Source of the DNA: an uncultured Planctomycetaceae bacterium
GTDB taxonomy: Bacteria > Planctomycetota > Planctomycetia > Planctomycetales > Planctomycetaceae
Direction of reading: 5' to 3'
Length of the DNA: 5,998 nucleotides
Assembly: GCA_903921605.1 (NCBI GenBank)
Contig: CAIXQV010000725.1
Location: 1-5,998, forward strand
Each line of letters opens with the position of its first letter. Position 1 is the stretch's first letter. The position numbers and the translations under genes were made by a program. This document shows, one piece after another, positions 1-4,595 of this stretch. Under the pieces are notes generated by a model, which saw only the letters and a program-made list of their open reading frames with translations, was not told where the DNA came from and searched no databases.

Positions 1-333
1 AATCTCCGCACGTCCACCTTGAGGAACCGGGGGCAAAGGATGGGTAACAAAAGCCGCTACGACCGCCGCAGGTTGCCAGATTCCTCCGAAGAGAGCAACA
101 GCCTGGAACTGCTGAGGAAAGACTCCGGCCGCGCTCAGAATGTCTGCGAGTGAAATTGGAAAACCGACTGGCGAGACAGCCACCAACTCGGGAGGGATTG
201 AAATCATGACTCCGGATGGAAGTGCAGCCGGGCGAAACCACGCCCACAGAACCAGCCCGGGCAGCCGATCAATCGATAATGGCTCCCACTGACAGGACGG
301 TAGACGCTGAGAAACATCGCAGGGAATAGACAT
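1..333 (-). CDS. Unrecognised protein, N-terminal 111 residues (3' end outside window)
   Basis: On the minus strand an open frame begins with ATG at 333-331 and stays open for 111 codons to the left edge. It is bounded upstream by an in-frame TGA at 360-358, and there is no other good start between them. The protein begins MSIPCDVSQRLPSC and is rich in Pro, Trp and small hydrophobic residues, for example IDRLPGLVLWAWF near residues 21-33, LADILSAAGVFPQQ near 64-77 and ALFGGIWQP near 81-89. I see no signal peptide, catalytic motif or family signature, and I do not recognise it. No Shine-Dalgarno site precedes the ATG, which is not rare in planctomycetes. The sequence reads like a folded protein rather than noise, but an open frame of this length could arise by chance. 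It would be transcribed away from the Nudix gene, with its promoter in the A+T-rich stretch at about 340-470. Confidence 0.5.
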   Translation of the reverse strand, partial: MSIPCDVSQRLPSCQWEPLSIDRLPGLVLWAWFRPAALPSGVMISIPPELVAVSPVGFPISLADILSAAGVFPQQFQAVALFGGIWQPAAVVAAFVTHPLPPVPQGGRAEI

Positions 334-475
334 CGCAGGGGCGTCACTCGATTCAGTTCATTTTCGGACCGGAACGAAGGCTTTGGCGCAGTTGATGTTA
401 CAAAATGAGTTCAACAACCGCACAATTTGTCTTACGGTTTTCACAAATCATTAACATAGCAATTTGCGACGAAGT

Positions 476-529
476 GGCTGCTGACGCGCGATAGAGGAAT
501 TCCTCCTAAGGCTGCTGTCAGGCGATCAA
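476..529. repeat. Imperfect direct repeat, two copies of about 19 bp
   Basis: GGCTGCTGACGCGCGATAG at 476-494 and GGCTGCTGTCAGGCGATCA at 511-529 agree at about 14 of 19 positions, with starts 35 bases apart. The palindrome GAGGAATTCCTC sits between them. This could be a binding-site pair, a small duplication, or chance; nothing else in the window repeats this unit. Confidence 0.25.
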
Positions 530-586
530 AGCTGAGCATGTCCGGGGAGGTCCGGTCGGACTGGCACAGGTCCGATTATCGCGTGT
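484..586 (+). ncRNA. Possible structured RNA or leader element (about 100 nt)
   Basis: The ends pair: 484-493 (ACGCGCGATA) with 577-586 (TATCGCGTGT), ten base pairs including one G-U. That wobble becomes a C-A mismatch on the other strand, so a plus-strand transcript is favoured. Inside, packed against the outer helix, are the dyad GAGGAATTCCTC (494-505), CCGG/CCGG (542-545 with 552-555) and TCGGAC/GTCCGA (556-561 with 570-575, loop of eight). A competing pairing, GTCCG/CGGAC (550-554 with 557-561), would exclude the last two. It matches no riboswitch, SRP or 6S consensus that I know. Short inverted repeats are common in G+C-rich DNA, so without covariation this remains a candidate only. Confidence 0.22.
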
Positions 587-689
587 TCGTTTATTGCTCT
601 TCGTTTCCGCACATCATGGAATGCTGCGGCAACGATTGTTAAAGAGCCGCAGATTCAAAGAACGTCACGTCCGTAGGGAGGAATTCTCT

Positions 690-725
690 ATGGGCTTCGT
701 CGATTTTCTGCAAAACGTCAACTAA
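690..725 (+). CDS. Possible 11-residue upstream open frame (leader peptide) with a strong ribosome-binding site
   Basis: ATG at 690 is preceded by AGGGAGGAATTC (675-686), whose GGGAGG core is the best Shine-Dalgarno match before the Nudix gene. The frame reads MGFVDFLQNVN and stops at TAA (723-725). It is in the same frame as the Nudix gene, whose accepted start lies 118 bases after the stop, and no other stop intervenes. The peptide has no run of one amino acid of the kind that marks classical attenuation leaders. It could be a regulatory upstream frame, the remnant of an older longer start cut by the TAA, or chance. Known Nudix relatives start near 843, which argues against a real N-terminal extension. 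Confidence 0.25.
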   Translation: MGFVDFLQNVN

Positions 726-801
726 GCTCTGCGTTTCAAGTCAGTTCCAGAGGCGACGGCAAAGTCACGGTTGGTCTGCAATCGTCTCATGGCATTTCGT
801 A

Positions 802-829
802 CTGACACCTTCATTTTTCAAACGCTAAT
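802..829 (+). promoter_or_regulatory. Possible sigma-70-type promoter of the Nudix gene
   Basis: CTGACA (802-807) and GCTAAT (824-829) match the TTGACA and TATAAT consensus at 5/6 and 4/6 positions with a 16-base spacer. Transcription would begin near 836, only about seven bases before the ATG at 843. That would explain the missing Shine-Dalgarno site (a nearly leaderless message), but it is weak evidence by itself. Confidence 0.25.
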
Positions 830-842
830 TTTGATACATCCC

Positions 843-1445
843 ATGACAGTCGAACATGTGCTGGTCATTCCGACGCCGGTTTTTCATAAGGTCGGGCATT
901 TTCAGGGCTTTTGCGATGACATCGATAAGTATCTCGAAGTCATCCTCGATCCTCAGCATGCCAGCTATCGGCCTCGTCCCGAAATGGAACAGGATCCGAC
1001 CTTCAAGCAATTGATTCCGTATTGCGTGTTTCGCTGCGATGGTGAGGTGTTTTACTATCAGCGAGGAACGGCTCAGGGGGAAGCGCGACTGCATGCCAAA
1101 CGGTCCGTCGGTGTGGGAGGGCATGTTTCGACGCTGGATCTGAACAGCCATCTGTCTCCGTATCTGGAAGGGATGCGGCGAGAAATCGAGGAAGAGGTTG
1201 ATATCGAGTCCGGCTGGGCAGAGGAATGCGTGGGACTGATCAACGACGATGAAACCGAAGTTGGAAAAGTTCACCTCGGGATCGTTCATATTTTCGATTT
1301 AGAGTATCCCAAAGTTACGCCCCGTGAAAAGTCGATGATAAACGCAGGATTCGCACCTCCGTCAGAATTGGTGCGTCAAATGGACGAATTTGAAACGTGG
1401 TCCCAGATTTGCCTCAAGTACCTGGCAGAGCTGGAAGCGGAGTAA
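843..1445 (+). CDS. Nudix-family hydrolase, COG4112-like predicted phosphoesterase
   Basis: A 200-residue soluble protein with no export signal. Nudix enzymes cleave nucleoside diphosphates linked to another group, using Mg2+ held by the glutamates of the Nudix box; the substrate here is unknown. The box is visible at residues 112-121, [10 protein letters not shown], matching REUxEExGU except that the usual Gly is Asp120. The GVGGH at 90-94 is its start, but the gap to the REIEEE part is about six residues longer than canonical. This longer loop, with the preceding [11 protein letters not shown] (50-60) and [16 protein letters not shown] (79-94), is what I recall of COG4112 proteins, which have about this length. 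ATG 843 is chosen because relatives start with [11 protein letters not shown]; in-frame TTG 771 and ATG 789 would add an untypical tail. No Shine-Dalgarno site precedes 843. It is followed 39 bases later by an exported protein, possibly on the same transcript. Confidence 0.85.
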   Translation: MTVEHVLVIPTPVFHKVGHFQGFCDDIDKYLEVILDPQHASYRPRPEMEQDPTFKQLIPYCVFRCDGEVFYYQRGTAQGEARLHAKRSVGVGGHVSTLDLNSHLSPYLEGMRREIEEEVDIESGWAEECVGLINDDETEVGKVHLGIVHIFDLEYPKVTPREKSMINAGFAPPSELVRQMDEFETWSQICLKYLAELEAE

Positions 1446-1446
1446 A

Positions 1447-1463
1447 CCGGCAAGGACTGCCGG
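1447..1463 (+). other. Small hairpin between the Nudix gene and the next gene
   Basis: CCGGCA (1447-1452) and TGCCGG (1458-1463) form a perfect six-base-pair stem with a five-base loop, starting one base after the Nudix stop codon. No T-run follows, so it is not a standard terminator; it may stabilise the 3' end or partly separate the two genes. Confidence 0.35.
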
Positions 1464-1471
1464 ATCGATTC

Positions 1472-1478
1472 AAGGGAG
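1472..1478 (+). promoter_or_regulatory. Ribosome-binding site of the YbjN-like gene
   Basis: AAGGGAG lies six bases before ATG 1485, a good Shine-Dalgarno match that fixes this start. Confidence 0.7.
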
Positions 1479-1484
1479 TGAACG

Positions 1485-2240
1485 ATGAAAGCGTTAAGTG
1501 CTGTACTGCTGCCAGCACTGCTGTTGCTTGGCAGTGTTTCAACCGTGACTGCTCAGGAAACTAAGCAGGAAAAATCAGAGTCTCCCGAAGTTCAGCCGGC
1601 ACCACTGCCGGCACCACTGCCGGGGCAGATCTCCGAAGCCGAACTGGGGGAAATGTTGTCTGCTGTTGGCCTGAAGCCGACGAAGACAGAACAGCGTTAT
1701 GACTTTGCGTTCAAGACCAGCTACCGTGGAGAAGAATGGAAGTTCTCCATGTCAGCGGTTCTGAGCCGCAACGGGCAGTCAATGTGGGTCATGGCATGGT
1801 TGGACCAGATTCCATCAACAGCCTCAGAGGTTCCTCGTACGGCGTTGCTGCGTCTGCTGGCCGCAAACGACCGACTCGGTGAAGGCAAGTTCTTTGCCTA
1901 CATTCCAACCAATAAGCGTTTCGTGATGCAGCGAGTTGTCGCAAATCGCGACATGACCAACAAGAAGATGATGGAACTGCTGCAGGACCTGGCCGCCAGC
2001 GTTGCTGATGAATATCCAACGTGGGCCGTCACGAACTGGACACCGAAGGCCGACGCTGCTGACCAGCAGGTTGCCGAGGGCGGAGAGCCTGCAAAAGACA
2101 GCGGTCGTGCTGTCCCAACGAATCCAACCGCCGCGAATCGAGTCCCAACGCCTGCTGCCAACAAGACTCCAGCGACCGGTGCTAAGCCAACCAGAACGTC
2201 AGACTCGTCCCGAGCCCTCGACGGCAAATCTGTCAACTGA
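1485..2240 (+). CDS. Exported protein with a YbjN / type III chaperone-like domain
   Basis: 251 residues. A Sec signal peptide is clear: MKALSAVLLPALLLLGSV, with likely cleavage after VTA-Q near residue 23-24. Then come a charged/proline-rich stretch (24-48, containing PAPLPAPLPG), a folded region at about 50-185, and a long Ala/Pro/Thr/Lys tail (about 185-251) of low complexity. The folded region has the order expected of the YbjN / CesT-like alpha-beta fold: a first helix ISEAELGEMLSAVGL, strands around YDFAFKT and WKFSMSAVL, a strand SMWVMAWL, a helix RTALLRLLAANDRLGEGKF, a strand KRFVMQRVV, and a last helix with MMELLQDLAASVADEYPTW. YbjN-type domains act as small binding or chaperone modules; the partner is unknown and an extracytoplasmic location is inferred from the signal peptide. 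Placement in the fold is by pattern only. A strong terminator follows, so it ends its transcription unit. The C-terminal tail looks disordered and may span or attach to the cell wall. Confidence 0.75.
   Translation: MKALSAVLLPALLLLGSVSTVTAQETKQEKSESPEVQPAPLPAPLPGQISEAELGEMLSAVGLKPTKTEQRYDFAFKTSYRGEEWKFSMSAVLSRNGQSMWVMAWLDQIPSTASEVPRTALLRLLAANDRLGEGKFFAYIPTNKRFVMQRVVANRDMTNKKMMELLQDLAASVADEYPTWAVTNWTPKADAADQQVAEGGEPAKDSGRAVPTNPTAANRVPTPAANKTPATGAKPTRTSDSSRALDGKSVN
1596..1623 (+). repeat. 12-bp tandem repeat, 2.3 copies, in the YbjN-like gene
   Basis: CCGGCACCACTG occurs at 1596-1607 and again at 1608-1619, followed by CCGG. It stays in frame and encodes PAPLPAPLPG in the linker after the signal peptide, so copy number could change without breaking the frame. 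Confidence 0.8.
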
Positions 2241-2250
2241 TTTTCTGATC

Positions 2251-2266
2251 ACGAGCGACCGCTCGT
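2251..2266 (+). other. Hairpin just after the YbjN-like gene
   Basis: ACGAGC (2251-2256) pairs with GCTCGT (2261-2266) around a GACC loop, ten bases after the stop codon. There is no T-run. It stands immediately before the main terminator and may protect the mRNA end or assist termination. Confidence 0.4.
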
Positions 2267-2282
2267 CATTGGCGAACATCCT

Positions 2283-2327
2283 CAAGGCTCGATCGTTCAG
2301 CAGACGATCGAGCCTTGTTGCGTTTTT
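2283..2327 (+). terminator. Strong Rho-independent terminator of the YbjN-like gene
   Basis: CAAGGCTCGATCGT (2283-2296) and ACGATCGAGCCTTG (2304-2317) are perfect complements: a 14-bp stem with a seven-base loop (TCAGCAG), followed by TTGCGTTTTT. The T-rich tail is only on the plus side, so it acts on plus-strand transcripts. A second small hairpin (GTTGC 2317-2321 with GCAAC 2328-2332) uses the T-run as its loop. Confidence 0.88.
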
Positions 2328-2344
2328 GCAACAGGCATTCTTTG

Positions 2345-2358
2345 GGATAAGTTTATCC
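2345..2358. promoter_or_regulatory. 14-bp dyad, possible operator upstream of the small exported protein
   Basis: GGATAAGTTTATCC is a dyad with perfect six-base arms, about 110 bases before the next start codon and just after the terminator. The GATAAG part resembles a -10 element, so the dyad might be a repressor site over a promoter. No convincing -35 accompanies it. Confidence 0.25.
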
Positions 2359-2466
2359 GAAGAACAGGGTTGGATTGTTCTTGAAATTCTGCCCGGATTA
2401 CGCTGGCAAATTCAGGCAACAGAAACGTAGACTCCAAAGTCGATGTTCTCGAAGGTTGGAATCCTT

Positions 2467-2943
2467 ATGACCTCACCCGCTCAAACCTGCTCGAACGACC
2501 AGCCGCTGCAAAGCGTGCGTGGGTTCGCGCACCGCGGTTTGTTGCTGGTGATCACTCTGGGGGTTGTGCTTTCCTGGACACAGTCGGCCTCGGCGTCCTG
2601 CGGAGATTATTTGTTCCGTAACGGCAAGCCCGTCGCTGGTCATGCAATGCCAGAACATCAAATTGTTCAGGACGCATCCTTTGATTTTGGCGAGTTGGCG
2701 TCCCCGGAAGTGCCAGTACAGGCTCCGGTTCGTCGCTGTAGTGGTCCAAATTGTTCCAGCAGCCCGGTGCCTTTGGCTCCAGTGCCTGCTGTGCCAGTGA
2801 ATCTGTTAAGAAGTCTCGACCCGGCCGCATTGCTGGAGTTGGCTTCTGTTACATCTGAGACTCGACGAGCGATGGAATTGCCCGAGTCTGAACGAGGTGC
2901 TCGCTACTTGCCCTCGTCGATTTTCCGACCTCCAGCGGCCTGA
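2467..2943 (+). CDS. Small exported Cys/Pro-containing protein of unknown function
   Basis: 158 residues from ATG 2467, or 166 from ATG 2443; an in-frame TAG at 2428-2430 excludes anything longer. The later ATG gives a cleaner N-terminus, but neither start has a strong Shine-Dalgarno site. A hydrophobic segment, GLLLVITLGVVLSW (24-37), followed by TQSASAS-CGDY suggests signal peptidase cleavage near residue 43-44. The mature protein starts with or near CGDYLFRNGKP, has a CSGPNC motif (Cys91 and Cys96) after a basic pair, a proline-rich stretch (99-110, SPVPLAPVPAVP) and a helical segment (LDPAALLELASV, 118-129). The three Cys left after cleavage (45, 91, 96) could form disulfides or bind metal. 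Small secreted proteins with CGDY and C-x-GP-x-C motifs seem familiar from planctomycetes, but I know no function. It is separated from the upstream gene by a terminator and so has its own promoter. Confidence 0.7.
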   Translation: MTSPAQTCSNDQPLQSVRGFAHRGLLLVITLGVVLSWTQSASASCGDYLFRNGKPVAGHAMPEHQIVQDASFDFGELASPEVPVQAPVRRCSGPNCSSSPVPLAPVPAVPVNLLRSLDPAALLELASVTSETRRAMELPESERGARYLPSSIFRPPAA

Positions 2944-2951
2944 TTTCCGCT

Positions 2952-2968
2952 CAGGATGCATCATCCTG
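2952..2968 (+). other. Hairpin after the small exported protein
   Basis: CAGGATG (2952-2958) and CATCCTG (2962-2968) form a perfect seven-base-pair stem with a CAT loop, eight bases after the stop codon. No T-run follows, so termination here would be weak or Rho-assisted. Confidence 0.4.
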
Positions 2969-2988
2969 CCGTCGCGCGCATTCAATTT

Positions 2989-3019
2989 GGCGAGCGGCAG
3001 GGCGTAAACCCCCCGAGTG
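2989..3019. repeat. Remnant of a dispersed intergenic repeat (GGCGAGCGG-x-AGGGCGTAA type)
   Basis: The segment GGCGAGCGGCAGGGCGTAAA followed by CCCCCCGAG, with its GGG/CCC mini-hairpin, resembles intergenic repeats that I recall from planctomycete genomes, of the form GGCGAGCGG-(T/C)-AGGGCG-TAAGCCCTCCG. Only one copy is in the window, so its repetitive nature is inferred from memory and not shown here. Confidence 0.35.
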
Positions 3020-3060
3020 CGATTCTTTGCGTTCATAACCCATCGCAATCGAATCGCAGT

Positions 3061-3095
3061 TCTCACCACAGAAGTCACAGAGACCACTGAGGTGT
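3061..3095. repeat. Degenerate ACCACAGAG/CACAGAG-type repeat
   Basis: CACCACAGAAGTCACAGAGA followed by CCACTGAGGTG has the internal period of about 9-12 bases (ACCACAGA, GTCACAGA, ACCACTGA) typical of the 'accacagaggcacagagacacagag' elements scattered in many bacterial intergenic regions, planctomycetes included. It is a degenerate single copy; no function is implied. Confidence 0.4.
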
Positions 3096-3351
3096 AACGC
3101 AGAGTGGCAACCGCACCAGCATCCAGTCCCTGGCGCGCAGTGTGATGTTCCGGTCTGTATTTGCCTGAGAGCAAACATCCGAACCGGCCAATTGATGCGT
3201 GCTGCTCGCCTTCCCGACCTTCGTCCTGATGACCAGTAGTCATTTCATGGACGAACTCCGAGTGATTCGATCTCCAGTCGACCCGAGCTATTCAGAATAA
3301 TTTTCCGTCGCGATTGCGGCGGCTCTTTCTTTGCAAATCCCTGTTTCTACC

Positions 3352-3356
3352 AAGGA
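3352..3356 (+). promoter_or_regulatory. Ribosome-binding site of the DUF1559 gene
   Basis: AAGGA lies seven bases before ATG 3364. It decides that start over the in-frame TTG at 3331, which would also add an untypical tail before the short basic prepilin leader. Confidence 0.75.
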
Positions 3357-3363
3357 CGTTTCC

Positions 3364-4317
3364 ATGCATCGCTCTCCACGCAAATCGCGAGGTTTCACGC
3401 TCATTGAGCTGCTCGTCGTGATCGCCATCATTGCCATCTTGATTGCCCTTCTGTTGCCAGCAGTTCAGCAGGCTCGTGAAGCCGCTCGTCGAACTCAGTG
3501 CAAGAACAATCTCAAGCAACTGGGTCTCGCGATTCACAACTACCATGACGTTTACAACTGCATGCCAATTGCCGACGTGAACGGTACTTCGAATCCGGTC
3601 TCCGCTCACGCTCGTCTTCTGCCCTACATTGAGCAGTCTCAGTTATTCGCGTTGATCGACTTCAATGTGCCCTACGATCATGTGAATAACACGGTACCAC
3701 GCAACACCGAGGTCCTCGGATTTCGCTGCCCTTCCGATCCAACGCCTCTGCCGGCGTCTGTTGGCGGACGCAACAACTACTACTGGAACGCCGGAAATGT
3801 TGTGGTGATGTATGCCAGCGGTGCCGCTGGACAGCCCGAACCGAACGGCGTCATTTACCACAACAAGAGATATCGATTTAACGATATCACCGACGGTCTC
3901 AGCAATTCCTCCTGCATGGCGGAGAAGCTGACCGGTGACGGCAACAACGGAATTTCATCTCCGAAGACCGACACGTTTCGTCCGGGGACGTATCCAAATA
4001 CAGCGGCCGAAGCCATGACTCAGTGCAACGCAGCCAACGTGACCGACCTGACTCAGCAGGGCTATTCAAATGTCGGTGGCCCATGGTTGCAGCAGTATCA
4101 TTCGACGAACCAGTACAATCACATTCTGCCACCGAACGGTCGGTCGTGCATGTTTCCTCCGGGACGCATTGCCACAACCTCCAACAGCCAGCATATCGGC
4201 GGAATCCAAATCATGCTGTGCGACGGTTCGGCCCGGTTCATCTCAGAGAACATTGATATCAATATCTGGAGAAACCTGGGCAGCATCAACGGCGGCGAAG
4301 TACTCGGCGAATTCTGA
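3364..4317 (+). CDS. DUF1559 family prepilin-like (PulG-like, H-X9-DG) protein
   Basis: 317 residues, complete. It has a type IV prepilin leader: a short basic start [10 protein letters not shown], the processing site G10|F11 and the conserved Glu15 (FTLIE), then a hydrophobic helix [17 protein letters not shown] (18-34) and the [20 protein letters not shown] segment (35-54) that identifies DUF1559. The middle has RLLPYIEQ (84-91), FRCPSDP (120-126) and DITDGLSN (174-181), all family hallmarks. Near the C-terminus [12 protein letters not shown] (277-288) is an exact H-X9-DG motif. The length is usual. A prepilin peptidase would cleave after Gly10, leaving a pseudopilin-like protein anchored by its helix with the globular part outside the cytoplasm. 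The biological role of the many planctomycete copies is not settled. It has its own Shine-Dalgarno site and stands well apart from upstream genes. Cys46 and several later Cys residues could form disulfides. Confidence 0.97.
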   Translation: MHRSPRKSRGFTLIELLVVIAIIAILIALLLPAVQQAREAARRTQCKNNLKQLGLAIHNYHDVYNCMPIADVNGTSNPVSAHARLLPYIEQSQLFALIDFNVPYDHVNNTVPRNTEVLGFRCPSDPTPLPASVGGRNNYYWNAGNVVVMYASGAAGQPEPNGVIYHNKRYRFNDITDGLSNSSCMAEKLTGDGNNGISSPKTDTFRPGTYPNTAAEAMTQCNAANVTDLTQQGYSNVGGPWLQQYHSTNQYNHILPPNGRSCMFPPGRIATTSNSQHIGGIQIMLCDGSARFISENIDINIWRNLGSINGGEVLGEF

Positions 4318-4336
4318 GTTTGACCCCCAGTTGCAT

Positions 4337-4363
4337 GAGCCGGAACGCGTTAGCGTCCGGTTC
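4337..4363. repeat. Palindromic repeat unit 1 (GCGTTAGC core)
   Basis: GAGCCGGAACGC (4337-4348) pairs with GCGTCCGGTTC (4353-4363) around GTTA, with one bulged A and one G-T pair. It starts 19 bases after the DUF1559 stop. A TTCTTG follows but no true T-run, so it is repeat-like first and only possibly a terminator. Confidence 0.65.
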
Positions 4364-4380
4364 TTGCCACTTAAAGCGAA

Positions 4381-4394
4381 ATGGCGTTAGCCAT
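4381..4394. repeat. Palindromic repeat unit 2 (GGCGTTAGCC)
   Basis: ATGGC (4381-4385) and GCCAT (4390-4394) are perfect arms around GTTA, the same loop as in unit 1. The shared loop suggests the two units are related and not independent accidents. Confidence 0.5.
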
Positions 4395-4409
4395 GGAATG
4401 ATGGGTGTA

Positions 4410-4491
4410 GGCCGGACCGAGCGGAGCGAGTTCCGGCTTGTTCTTACCCGGGTCAAGGAGTTGCCGGAACTCGCTGGCGCTCGGTCCGGCC
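4410..4491. repeat. Long imperfect inverted repeat, arms of 28 and 29 bp
   Basis: The left arm (4410-4437) begins GGCCGGACCGAGCG and ends GCGAGTTCCGGC. The right arm (4463-4491) reads GCCGGAACTCGC at its inner end and CGCTCGGTCCGGCC at its outer end. The two are complementary except for a small central mismatch (GA against TGG). The spacer is 25 bases and contains CCCGGG. As RNA it would be a very stable hairpin. There is no T-run, target-site duplication or transposase; elements of this 'ccggaccgagcg...gcgagttccggc' kind are, as I recall, dispersed in planctomycete intergenic DNA. It may insulate the DUF1559 gene from the lipoprotein gene. Confidence 0.85.
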
Positions 4492-4583
4492 GACGAAATG
4501 AGATACCTCAATTCATTGCTGACGGAGCACTAGCGTCGTTCCGCTCACGATGTTTTGCCGTTTTGCGATTAATCTGCAGCATT

Positions 4584-4589
4584 GGAAGA
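4584..4589 (+). promoter_or_regulatory. Ribosome-binding site of the lipoprotein gene
   Basis: GGAAGA lies six bases before ATG 4596. It supports this start over the long in-frame extension back to TTG 4320, which would run through the palindrome cluster. Confidence 0.6.
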
Positions 4590-4595
4590 ATTGAT

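Larger units (their letters stand above)
334..842. other. Long intergenic/leader region between the left minus-strand gene and the Nudix gene
   Basis: No convincing protein gene of ordinary length lies here. The part from about 380 to 470 is A+T-rich and carries two copies of CAATTTG (423-429 and 460-466); it could hold divergent promoters, but no good -35/-10 pair stands out. From 476 to 586 there are dyads and an imperfect direct repeat, entered separately. At 675-725 a strong ribosome-binding site precedes an 11-codon open frame. The rest, about 726-800, shows nothing clear. Confidence 0.6.
2944..3363. other. Intergenic region with repeat remnants, before the DUF1559 gene
   Basis: No protein gene is supported. 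Open frames on the minus strand (2806-3243 and 2951-3178) run across repeat-like DNA and antisense to the preceding gene, so I reject them. The stretch holds a hairpin at 2952-2968, two repeat-like segments (2989-3019 and 3061-3095) and, near the end, an AATAAT at 3296-3301 that could be the -10 of the DUF1559 gene, although no -35 matches at the right distance. Confidence 0.6.

Noticed and set aside
506..560. SRP (4.5S) RNA because of GTCAGG and AGGTCCGG
   Set aside because: The conserved apical loop GGTCAGGTCCGGAAGGAAGCAGCC is not present; only scattered short matches.
562..577. TGGCAC followed by a TTGC-like site as a sigma-54 promoter
   Set aside because: TGGCAC (562-567) is present, but the -12 TTGC element is missing at the required distance.
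825..1289. 154-codon minus-strand open frame opposite the Nudix gene
   Set aside because: Antisense shadow of a recognisable Nudix enzyme.
2002..2430. 142-codon plus-strand open frame overlapping the end of the YbjN-like gene
   Set aside because: It is out of frame with a well-supported gene, runs through the strong terminator at 2283-2327, is rich in Arg/Ser/Gln as shadow frames are, and has no ribosome-binding site.
2951..3178. 75-codon minus-strand open frame with several Cys
   Set aside because: It is entirely within repeat remnants; the Cys-rich part comes from the repeat and the end from the GGCGAGCGG element. No start signal.
2806..3243. 145-codon minus-strand open frame over the 2944-3363 gap
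   Set aside because: Much of it is antisense to the exported CGDY protein, the rest translates repeat-like DNA (SVVSVTSVV from the CACAGAG element), and the composition is Arg/Ser-rich.
4410..4491. Inverted repeat as ends of an insertion sequence
   Set aside because: Only 25 bases lie between the arms, with no transposase and no target duplication.
4320..4595. 92-codon N-terminal extension of the lipoprotein from TTG 4320
   Set aside because: It translates the palindrome cluster and would bury the lipoprotein signal; ATG 4596 has its own ribosome-binding site.
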